14,951 nucleotides of DNA from an uncultured Verrucomicrobiae bacterium (GTDB lineage: Bacteria > Verrucomicrobiota > Verrucomicrobiia > Palsa-1439). Within the stretch, counting starts at the first letter, position 1, and each line of letters begins with the position of its first letter. A program made the translations under genes and the position numbers. This document shows positions 7,986 to 14,659 of the stretch, piece after piece. The notes below the pieces were generated by a model. That model made no database searches, was not told the origin of the DNA, and saw only the letters and a program-made list of their open reading frames with translations. The stretch is taken from positions 1 to 14,951 of the forward strand of contig CALBCO010000069.1 of the NCBI GenBank assembly GCA_937927265.1. The letters are read 5' to 3'.

Positions 7986-8558
7986 TCAAGCTCCTTTCAG
8001 TTCGTGTGACGAGAGTTTTGTGTAAATCGAACCTGCGGGATGCAGTTCGCTCTGGAACAGGTGGATCACATCCACCCGAACAATCCCGCAGAAGCAATCC
8101 TTAATGGAATCCAGCGCCCGAGTCAACGCCGCGTCTGGTCGCGGCGATTTCACCCGGCCCAAGGTCAGATGCGCCGTGAACTCGCGTTGTTCCGGCTGGA
8201 AACCAAACACCGTCATCGCCGCCTGCACATCTTTGGCCAGTGCATTCAATTGGCCCGCCGGATCGCGACATCCCACCCATAATACCCGCGGCGTCTGCTC
8301 GTTCGGAAACGCTCCTGCCCCGCCGACTGGCACCTCAAATACATTATGCTCTTTGGCCTCGACCGCCAAGGCCTCGGAAATCTTTGGAATCGTCGGCTCC
8401 TCGACATAACCAAGAAACTGCAAAGTCAAATGCAGGTTGCCCACTTTCGTCCACGACACCTGCACAGCGGTCCGCGCCCGTTTCAGTCGGGCCTGCACTT
8501 CTCCAACCGCCGCCCGCACCCCGTCCGGCAAATCAATCGCGATGAACGCGCGGATCAT
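7986..8558 (-). CDS. thpR: RNA 2',3'-cyclic phosphodiesterase (LigT/2H family)
   Basis: The product is 190 residues, normal for the ThpR/LigT family. These enzymes open 2',3'-cyclic phosphate ends of RNA to 2'-phosphomonoesters and were first described as 2'-5' RNA ligases. The family start MIRAFIAIDLP is present, as are both catalytic HxTx motifs: HLTL at residues 43-46 (in NLHLTLQFLG) and HLTL at 130-133 (in FTAHLTLGRVK). The C-terminal LFQSELHPAGSIYTKL is also typical. A longer open frame begins at 8669 but its extra part is only antisense-like translation of the REPIN, so ATG 8558 is chosen. That ATG overlaps the stop of the CinA-RAYT fusion by four bases (ATGA, 8558-8555), and thpR ends two bases before recA. 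It is probably translated by coupling. Confidence 0.93.
   Translation of the reverse strand: MIRAFIAIDLPDGVRAAVGEVQARLKRARTAVQVSWTKVGNLHLTLQFLGYVEEPTIPKISEALAVEAKEHNVFEVPVGGAGAFPNEQTPRVLWVGCRDPAGQLNALAKDVQAAMTVFGFQPEQREFTAHLTLGRVKSPRPDAALTRALDSIKDCFCGIVRVDVIHLFQSELHPAGSIYTKLSSHELKGA
7991..7997 (-). promoter_or_regulatory. recA ribosome binding site, inside the end of thpR
   Basis: On the minus strand AAAGGAG lies at 7997-7991, seven bases before ATG 7983. It overlaps the last codons of thpR. It fixes the recA start against the longer upstream open frame, and should let recA be translated strongly independent of thpR. Confidence 0.75.
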
Positions 8559-10366
8559 GATGTTGCAGCTTTCGTCGCGCTGGGGGCAGCGCGCTCTACC
8601 GATTGTTTGGCACTGTTTGCCGGTAGGGCGGGCTGCCCCAGCCCGCCGCTGTTTGGTCTTGGCATCCACACAAACGGCCAGTCTTCGGCCCGCGTGACCA
8701 ATCCCGCACGGACCGGGTTGTGCAAAATGTAATCGGCCTTCTCTTGCAAGTTCTCTTCTTTCCGAATTCGATGATCAAAGAAGTCCCGTTGCCAGCGAAT
8801 CCCCAGCTTCCGGGCCAGTAGCTTCTTCCAGTCGGTCACCACCTTGCGCAGTTCTTTCTCGGATGGAAGCGCGACCAGCGCGTGCAGGTGGTCCGGCATC
8901 AACACCACCAACTGCATCCACCAGTCGCCACTCGCCTGACCCGTTTCGACGGATTGGAAAATGGCCGACGCGATCTCCGGAGTGCAAAGATGGTTCTTAT
9001 CGCGCGGCACACAGCAGATCGTCAGAAAGAACACAGTTTCTTCCGGTCGAACATGGGCGGGCAGTTGATGATGAAGAACCTTGCGACGCGGTGACGGCGC
9101 GCTGGGGGCAGCGCGCCCTACCGGTCGGGGCAGGGATTTGCCCGGTAGGGCGGGCTGCCCCAGCCCGCTGCCGTTCGCTTTCAACAACTCCCGGCGCAGC
9201 AGATCCAACGCGGTCTGACTGACGTACCACTTGAACGTCTCGCGGTCGAACGTCACCGTGTGGCGTTGGACTTGCGTGCCGGTAGGCGTAGCAAGGCCGA
9301 TGTACACCAAACCCACCGGTTTCTCGGCGGTGCCGCCGGTCGGTCCCGCGACGCCGGTGGCGCTGAGCGCATAATCGCTACCGGCGCGGCGGCGGGCGCC
9401 ATCGGCCATCGCGCGGGCTACCGGCTCGCTCACCGCACCTTGCTGTTTCAATAGTTCCTCTTCAACACCCAGATCGCGGATTTTGGCGGTGTTGCTGTAT
9501 GTGACCCACCCCCCCAGAAAAACTATGCTGCTGCCGCTCACATTCGTCAGCCGGTGCGCCATCAATCCCCCCGTGCACGATTCGGCTGTGGCCACCGTGC
9601 GGCCGGCTTCGGCGAGCAACTGGACAACGACTTCTTCCAACCGGTCGTCACCGCTGCCGTAAATATCGTCGCCGAGAACCTGCCGGATGCGTTGCTCAGC
9701 CGCTGCAACATCACGCCCGATCAGCCGCACGTCCACTTCGCCGGGCCGAGCGCAGTAGCCGACTTCGACATCACCCACAACCGGCTCGACTTTCTGTTCG
9801 ACAATGGATTCGGGGAGGCCCGTGGTGCGAAGCACCCGGCACTCAAACCCCGCCAGTCCAGCCAACAAGGGCCGCACCTGTTGCTCAAACATTGGCTGCA
9901 GTTCGCGCGGTGGCCCTGGCAACAAAACAATCGTCTTACCATTTTCCTTCAGCAGCAAACCCGGCGCGGTACCGTTAGCATTCGGCAGCACCTGCGCCCC
10001 TTGCGGCACTTGCGCCTGCACCATCACTTTGTCCGGCATCGTGAGGCCACGCCGGCGGAAACGTTCTTGTATGGTCGCAACCACGGATTCGTCGCGAACC
10101 AGAGGGCGGCGCAACAGCTCGGCCACCACGTCGCGGGTAAAATCGTCGCTGGTCGGGCCGAGGCCACCAGTAATGAGGAGGAAATCGCTGCGGGCGATGG
10201 CGTCGCGGACGACTGCGCACATCTCGGCGCGGTCGTCGGCCACGGTCGTGTGCCGCGCGAGGCGGAGGCCCAGCGTGGCGAGTTGCCGACCGAAGTAGTC
10301 CAAGTGGCGGTTGACTGTGAAACCGAGCAGCAGTTCGCTGCCAGTGGTGATGAGTTCAATCCTCAT
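8555..10366 (-). CDS. cinA: CinA (MoCF + PncC-like domains) fused in frame to a REP-associated tyrosine transposase
   Basis: The product is 603 residues; CinA alone is usually about 400-430. Residues 1-165 are the MoCF-like domain (TTGSELLLG at 7-15, GGLGPTSDD at 67-75; ADP-ribose pyrophosphatase in characterised members). Residues about 245-396 are the CinA C-terminal NMN-deamidase domain (ATAESCTGGL near 259-268, VTYSNTAK at 288-295, ATGVAGPTGGT near 336-346). CinA homology ends around TALDLLRRELLKA (385-397). Then a REPIN is translated as GLGQPALP...GRAAPSAP (401-424), followed by a complete RAYT domain (about 428-573) with HUH motif MPDHLHAL (His493, His495) and catalytic-type Tyr546 in YILHNPVRAGLV. 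A second REPIN is translated as GLGQPALP...ERAAPSAT (575-598). Start ATG 10366 has AAGGGA ten bases upstream and overlaps the AsmA-like gene by 11 bases. Whether the two halves remain joined in the cell is not known. Confidence 0.93.
   Translation of the reverse strand: MRIELITTGSELLLGFTVNRHLDYFGRQLATLGLRLARHTTVADDRAEMCAVVRDAIARSDFLLITGGLGPTSDDFTRDVVAELLRRPLVRDESVVATIQERFRRRGLTMPDKVMVQAQVPQGAQVLPNANGTAPGLLLKENGKTIVLLPGPPRELQPMFEQQVRPLLAGLAGFECRVLRTTGLPESIVEQKVEPVVGDVEVGYCARPGEVDVRLIGRDVAAAEQRIRQVLGDDIYGSGDDRLEEVVVQLLAEAGRTVATAESCTGGLMAHRLTNVSGSSIVFLGGWVTYSNTAKIRDLGVEEELLKQQGAVSEPVARAMADGARRRAGSDYALSATGVAGPTGGTAEKPVGLVYIGLATPTGTQVQRHTVTFDRETFKWYVSQTALDLLRRELLKANGSGLGQPALPGKSLPRPVGRAAPSAPSPRRKVLHHQLPAHVRPEETVFFLTICCVPRDKNHLCTPEIASAIFQSVETGQASGDWWMQLVVLMPDHLHALVALPSEKELRKVVTDWKKLLARKLGIRWQRDFFDHRIRKEENLQEKADYILHNPVRAGLVTRAEDWPFVWMPRPNSGGLGQPALPANSAKQSVERAAPSATKAATS
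8577..8646. repeat. REPIN A, between the RAYT domain and thpR
   Basis: Two inverted REP arms flank a 20-base spacer (8601-8620). The right arm (8621-8646, plus strand) has GTAG followed by the hairpin GCGGGCTG-CCC-CAGCCCGC, with an 8-bp perfect stem. The left arm (8577-8600, minus strand) has GTAGAGC followed by GCGCTG-CCCC-CAGCGC, with a 6-bp stem. GTAG 5' of a hairpin is the recognition mark of REP sequences. Total length is 70 bases. It ends 18 bases before the thpR start and encodes the last part of the fusion protein. Confidence 0.85.
8642..9085 (-). other. RAYT domain (Y1_Tnp, TnpA-REP type) within the CinA fusion
   Basis: Fusion residues about 428-575. The family pattern is intact: RRKVLHHQLPAHV at the N-terminus, VFFLTICCVPRDKNHL (445-460), VVLMPDHLHALV (487-498) with the HUH pair His493/His495 that holds the metal ion, WKKLLARKLGIRWQRDFFDHRIRKEE (513-538), and KADYILHNPVRAGLV (543-557) with Tyr546 as the DNA-attacking residue. 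EDWPFVW at 561-567 is the usual C-terminal signature. No ATG, GTG or TTG in this frame lies between the upstream REPIN and the first domain strand. The earliest GTG (Val445) is already inside that strand. Confidence 0.88.
9099..9168. repeat. REPIN B, between the CinA and RAYT domains
   Basis: It has the same design and length as REPIN A: left arm 9099-9122, 20-base spacer 9123-9142, right arm 9143-9168. The arms differ from those of REPIN A at one position (CCCTACC instead of CTCTACC in the left arm), while the spacers are largely different. Conserved arms with free spacers is the expected pattern for REPINs. Both single arms and the whole element can fold, so the mRNA here should form strong hairpins. 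It encodes the linker between CinA and the RAYT. Confidence 0.85.
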
Positions 10367-12722
10367 GGGGTAACAGTCCCTTCGGGAAGTTATTGGCGCG
10401 GTAACTGGGATTGCCTAGGGTACCTCCCACGCGATATTCCAGCACTTTGCCGAGAATGGAGGAGACGATGTTCCAACCGGGAATCGCGCTGAGAAAGCGG
10501 GCTTCGACGCGGAAATCAAGCTCCCCGTCAAAACTTACACTTCCTCGGCTCTTGGCACTGAACATACCGGCAGCAATCTCAAGGTCGCTGGTCTGCACCT
10601 TGTTGTCGCCGATGGTGTAGGTGGCGCGGGCACTGGTGGCTTTGGTGTTGCCAAGAATCTTCGAGAAGATGCCAAACAATGCGCCTTCCCAAATTATGCC
10701 GTCGGTGACTTCAAACGCGCCTCCGCCCTTTAAGTTGGCAAGATCATCGCCGCGACCATCTACCTGCAGCGTCCCGGTCAAGTACCCGGTCATCTTGGTG
10801 CGGCCGCCGGCATCGGTGAGTAGTTTGTTGATCTCCACCCGGGTGGGAGTCAGTTCCAGCCGATACGTAACCTCCGGCCCGTGAAAGTCAAAATCCGCTT
10901 GGCCGCGCAGGATCCCGTCATAAAAATCCGCATCGAAATCGCGAATCGCCAATGTGCTGTTGGTGAATACCAAGTGGGCCTTGGCTTTGGTGGCTGTAAA
11001 TTTCCAAAACGAGAACCCTTCGTTGACCGCCTGGGCCGTCCAACTCGTGCGGTCGAGGCAGTCGAAGTCCACAACGCCACTCGCCCGCGCCGTGGTGCGC
11101 GGGCCGAACCGGTAAGATTGCATCAACGCCCCCGCCTTCGGGCCGAGTAACGGGGCCATCGTCGTCGGGTTGGCAGTCGTCTGCACGTCGAATCGAACAC
11201 GGTGGGTATCGAAATTGGCAAATACTGTGCCCCGCAACTCGCCTTCGGGCCGGCGCAGCACGAGGTCCTGCACGTCCAATCGACTGGTGCGCAGTCGCAA
11301 TTTGGCCGACGCCCCCGTCAGCGGCACGCCGCGATAACTGCACTCGCCGGCCGACACCTCGGCGTCGTAGGCAAATGCTTGCGGATCCACAAAATCGCCG
11401 CGCACCTTTGCCACGATGCGAGGCGGCGGCCCGAACCAAGCCGGCTCAACAATGTGCCGCACTCCCGGTGGCATCAAAGGCAACAACTTCACTGGATCCA
11501 GCGTGCTTTCAAACTCGTACGCGAAATCGGTGCTCTCCGCATGGATTTGTCCGTGGCCTGTCGCCTGCCCTTCCGCGGTCACCACCACCGCGTCGCGGAT
11601 GTGCCAAACCGGCGACTGGCCGGCAAATGCAAACTGAATTCGCCGAAACTCCACTCCGCGGACACTCAGCCCGTTGACGGTTACACGCCCCGTCAACTCC
11701 GGCAACGGTCCCGTGTCCGGTGTCAACACATACCGCGCCTCGATTTGCGGGTTTTCCGCAAATCGAACCGTAGCCACCTCTCGCACAACATCCGCCGGCA
11801 ACAACACCGCCAGCCGCGTCAAGTCCGTGGTGCTCTGCAACTGAAGATCAAACTGGCTCTGGGCAAAATCGTACCGGCCATGCACGGTGATTGCACCACC
11901 ATACAACGCCACGCGCAATGTCTCGATTTCGACCGCACCTCTATTCAGTTGCACGCGGGCCTCCGCTTCATCCACACGCAGCCCCCGGTAGCTCAGGTCC
12001 GTCCCGCGCAGCCACGTGGACACCTGACTGGACCACGGTTGGGCCATGTCGATGTCGAAATTCACGTCTAACTGCGTGCGTTCGATCCCGCGCAACCGGC
12101 CCAGCTCGCGCACCACCTTCGTAACAACTGTTAGCGGCTTGGTCTTGGCACCAGGCGGCGCGGCCGCTGCCCCCGACGGTAACGGTACGACAGCACTGGG
12201 TTTCAACCGCCCGCGCAGATTTACTCGGATGCCTGCGTACAAACCGGTCAACTGATCCAAGCGGATGCTCCCGTCATCATCAAACCGCACCAGCGCATAG
12301 GCTTCGCGCGCCCGAAATACCTCCGGGCCAATCTCATCGGCAGGCGTAGGGACGGCCACTTCGGCGTTGGCAATACGAATTGCAGCAACCGCATTCTGCC
12401 CGCGTATCATGCGCTGCCAGTGCCAGAGCAGTTGCACTTCATCAATCTCCGCCAACGGCTGCTGGGGTGTACGCGCGTCAGCCAGCACAGCGCGGGTGGC
12501 CACGATGCCGCGCAACAAATCCAGCCGCAATTCAGCAAAGCGGACAGCTACCCCACGTCGGGCAAACTCCGTCTCGACAAAATCTCGAGCGAATTGAGGA
12601 AACCCGATCACGTGCAGGTACGCCAGCGCCAATAACCCCATGGCCAACAGCCAACCGGGAATCAACTGCCCGATTTTCCAAACCCACTTCACAGAGGCAT
12701 CTTTAGACGCCGCACGGTGCAT
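10356..12722 (-). CDS. AsmA-like inner-membrane-anchored protein
   Basis: From ATG 12722 the product is 788 residues. A GTG at 12764 in frame would add 14; neither has a convincing Shine-Dalgarno site. One membrane segment (IPGWLLAMGLLALAYLHVIGF, near residues 21-41) follows a short basic cytoplasmic leader, leaving a long periplasmic body of beta-rich repeating units. The C-terminal 200 residues show the AsmA-like pattern: YLTGTLQVDGRGDDLANLKG, then GAFEVTDGIIW, a self-contained turn around KILGN, and EYRVGGTLGNPSYRANNFPKG near the end. AsmA/TamB/YhdP-type proteins bridge the periplasm and are implicated in lipid transport and outer-membrane homeostasis; that role here is inferred from the family. 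The stop overlaps the cinA start by 11 bases. The upstream frameshifted gene is 139 bases away. Confidence 0.85.
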   Translation of the reverse strand: MHRAASKDASVKWVWKIGQLIPGWLLAMGLLALAYLHVIGFPQFARDFVETEFARRGVAVRFAELRLDLLRGIVATRAVLADARTPQQPLAEIDEVQLLWHWQRMIRGQNAVAAIRIANAEVAVPTPADEIGPEVFRAREAYALVRFDDDGSIRLDQLTGLYAGIRVNLRGRLKPSAVVPLPSGAAAAPPGAKTKPLTVVTKVVRELGRLRGIERTQLDVNFDIDMAQPWSSQVSTWLRGTDLSYRGLRVDEAEARVQLNRGAVEIETLRVALYGGAITVHGRYDFAQSQFDLQLQSTTDLTRLAVLLPADVVREVATVRFAENPQIEARYVLTPDTGPLPELTGRVTVNGLSVRGVEFRRIQFAFAGQSPVWHIRDAVVVTAEGQATGHGQIHAESTDFAYEFESTLDPVKLLPLMPPGVRHIVEPAWFGPPPRIVAKVRGDFVDPQAFAYDAEVSAGECSYRGVPLTGASAKLRLRTSRLDVQDLVLRRPEGELRGTVFANFDTHRVRFDVQTTANPTTMAPLLGPKAGALMQSYRFGPRTTARASGVVDFDCLDRTSWTAQAVNEGFSFWKFTATKAKAHLVFTNSTLAIRDFDADFYDGILRGQADFDFHGPEVTYRLELTPTRVEINKLLTDAGGRTKMTGYLTGTLQVDGRGDDLANLKGGGAFEVTDGIIWEGALFGIFSKILGNTKATSARATYTIGDNKVQTSDLEIAAGMFSAKSRGSVSFDGELDFRVEARFLSAIPGWNIVSSILGKVLEYRVGGTLGNPSYRANNFPKGLLPHED

Positions 12723-12861
12723 GGTCAACCGACATTTGTACGGGCTGTTGAAAACGGGTGACACGACCTTGCGGACGCTGCCCCAGCCCCGTCTGCCGCC
12801 CTCTCTGCGCTGTCGCCTCGACAGTCAGGGAGACACAAATGGCGCGCTGGGAGAATATCGC
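12723..12861. other. Intergenic region with a possible REP remnant
   Basis: This 139-base gap holds GCTGCCCCAGCCCC at 12777-12790, which matches the REP hairpin core for about 13 bases, and GGCGCGCTGGGAG near 12841-12853, which resembles the other arm. There is no GTAG next to either. It could be a decayed REP element or chance in GC-rich DNA. No clear terminator is seen. Confidence 0.25.
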
Positions 12862-14521
12862 TTACAAGCCGTGCACCGACCGGTCCTGCGGCCACTCGAC
12901 GCTGAACTCATAAACGAGCTCCTGTTTCTCGCGCGGCTTCAACGTCAACTTCCACGTCAACTTCCCCGTCGCTTCCTCCACCGTCGCCGGTTTCGGCGAC
13001 GTTTCGCCCAGCGCAACCTTGATCTCGTCGTTGGCACTGACCGGGATCTGATCGTACACCGTCACCCGTTGCGCCCGGTCCTTGAAGTTCTCAACGGTAA
13101 TCTTGTAGGCGTAGGTCTGACGTTTGCGTTTGTTGAAAATGCCGGCTTTGCCACGCCGGTCTTTCAATTCTTCCCGTTTGACCCGGAGGCCTTCATCCAC
13201 CCCGAGATGTAACGAGAATCCCTCGGTGGACGCCGTGGTTTGCAGACGCCCCATCCCGATGAAATCACCGCCCGCAAATACCTGCACCGGGCCCGCTAGA
13301 AACAGCGCGTCGGTCACGTTGGTCGTTACCGCTTTCAGATACGTAAAGGGCGTCAGTTTGGGCGTCGTTTCGTAGCTGAACGTCGCCGGCAAGTTCGTCA
13401 CCAGAAGCGTCTGCCGGTGACCCTCGCCATCGGCCGGCACATCCGCCGCGCGCGGCACGCGGAACACCGTCGCCGTCATCCCCTGCTCCACCCGTTGCTG
13501 TCTGCACCAACATCTCCGCTTGCGCCTCGCCAGCGACCTCTGCTTTGTACTGTTCGCGCAGTTCGCTGGAAGCCACCGTGCTGCTTCTGGCTAGGGAGAA
13601 TCGCTGCGCCGGGACCACTCCGACCACGGGCTGCGGCTCGAAAAAGTTCATCACCCATTTCCCCAACTCCGGCAGGGACACGCCGATGGCCGGCCGCGCG
13701 GTGAACAATGTCAGATTCACTCCTATCCAATCCTCCCCCGTTCGTTGCCGGACCATTGCGCCGTAGGTGAACTCGACTTGCCCCCGCTCCGTCACGGCAC
13801 GCGCATCATAGACGGGCGACCACGAAGCATCCGGCACGACATACGACACCTGCAACCGCGCCGGGGCGGCGGCCGGTGTGCTGACCGTCACCACCACTGA
13901 TTTCGTTGCCCGGCTGGCAGCAGCGCGCCGTTTGTTGAACTCAGCCTCGGTGGCGCGGATGGCGTGGTCCAACTCGCGGCGTTCGACTTCCAATTTGCGG
14001 CGGTCATTCTCCAGTTGCAGTGCTTGTTCGGCCACGAAGGCCGGCAACTTGCGCAGTTGTTCGAGATCAAACTTATTGACCTGAATTTCGCGGCTCAGAT
14101 CGCCCGTCGCCTTGACTTGGATTTGCTGGAGGACGGTGGCCTGCTGGTCGAGCACCCGTTGCCGACCGTCCAGTGCTGCACGGTCGTCACGCAACGCCCG
14201 CAATCGTTGTTCCAACCGGGCTGTTTCCTCGTCGAAAATCTTTTCACCCACGATCTGGCGGACCTCGACATCCTGAATCACCATGCCGGCGCGCCCACTG
14301 TCCGTGGCGCGCACCGAATCATCCTGCAACGATACCGGCAATTGCGGCAGCACCACGCGGCTTTCGCCTGCCGGCAGATTGACCTCCACCGTCCGCGTCA
14401 CCTGTGCCCGATCGGGATACACGGTCACGTCGGTAATTTTCCCAGCCATTGTGATCGGCTCAGCCGCGTGGAGCATCAGCGGCAGCCATGCGGCCACCAT
14501 CCCCCAACAGAACTTTTTCAT
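12862..14521 (-). pseudogene. DUF4139 (MuiA-like) secreted protein gene, interrupted by a frameshift
   Basis: Two overlapping frames together encode one family member. The first part runs from ATG 14521 (an earlier in-frame ATG at 14536 is less likely, since GGAGGGAGA stands just before 14521). It has a signal peptide (MKKFCWGMVAAWLPLMLHAA), an N-terminal DUF4140-type domain with ITDVTVYPDRAQVTRTVEV (29-47), a coiled coil (about 98-205) and the start of the DUF4139 domain (PDASWSPVYDARA, 230-242). It is in the right frame to about residue 340 (base 13502), then continues as unrelated Gly/Asp-rich translation to 13265. The second part (13500-12862, 212 residues) resumes with QQRVEQGMTATVFRVPR and runs to the normal C-terminus. 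Skipping base 13501 joins them into 552 residues. DUF4139 proteins are poorly understood; the MuiA name comes from a mucoidy phenotype. A sequencing error is possible. Confidence 0.8.
13501..13501 (-). other. Frameshift point in the DUF4139 gene
   Basis: On the minus strand the local sequence is GTGCAGACAGCAACGGGTGG. Reading GTG CAG, skipping one A, then CAG CAA CGG joins the two conserved parts. The exact base cannot be fixed; it lies within about 15 bases either side. There is no long homopolymer, so it is not a typical slippage site. Confidence 0.7.
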
Positions 14522-14659
14522 CGTGTCTCCCTCCATCGTTTGAAGACTACCATGAAGTCAGACACTACTCATCCCCAAAAGTTCCCGACGGCCTGCTGAA
14601 TGAAGCAGCGTTTACTGACTTTGAGCCGTCAGGGGCGGCCTCTGGCCAACGTCAAGGGC

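Larger units (their letters stand above)
8577..9168 (-). mobile_element. REPIN-RAYT-REPIN cassette inserted between cinA and thpR
   Basis: Two 70-base REPINs in the same orientation bracket a 452-base interval (8647-9098) that encodes a RAYT. RAYTs (TnpA-REP) are Y1 HUH nucleases that bind and cut the REP hairpins they are found with; one gene flanked by its own REPs is the classic arrangement. The cassette begins three to four codons after CinA homology ends and finishes 18 bases before the thpR ATG. The distance between the same points of the two REPINs is 522 bases (174 codons), so both are read in the same frame. No target-site duplication is obvious, and RAYTs are generally thought to be domesticated, so insertion may be old. 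Confidence 0.85.

Noticed and set aside
5560..8025. An 821-codon open frame on the plus strand across alaS and recA
   Set aside because: It is antisense to two certain genes and spans their joint. Its product is rich in His, Arg, Pro and Gln with no recognisable domain, which is what the complement of GC-rich codons gives.
8559..8669. Upstream extension of thpR to 8669
   Set aside because: The extra residues are REPIN A and RAYT sequence in another frame; the family N-terminus MIRAFIAIDLP starts exactly at 8558.
8577..9168. Reading the two REPINs as a CRISPR array or as IS terminal repeats
   Set aside because: There are only two copies, 522 bases apart and directly oriented, with GTAG-hairpin arms and a RAYT between them; this fits REPINs and not a CRISPR array or a DDE-type IS.
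9554..10492. A 312-codon plus-strand open frame opposite cinA
   Set aside because: It is a mirror of the conserved CinA coding sequence with no family features or ribosome binding site.
11202..12071. A 289-codon plus-strand open frame opposite the AsmA-like gene
   Set aside because: It has a biased composition (His, Arg, Gln) and no motif; the minus-strand gene explains the region.
14592..14626. Small inverted repeats (CTGCT...AGCAG, CTGAC...GTCAG) before the IS element
   Set aside because: Five-base stems with no U-tract are too weak for a terminator or an attachment site.
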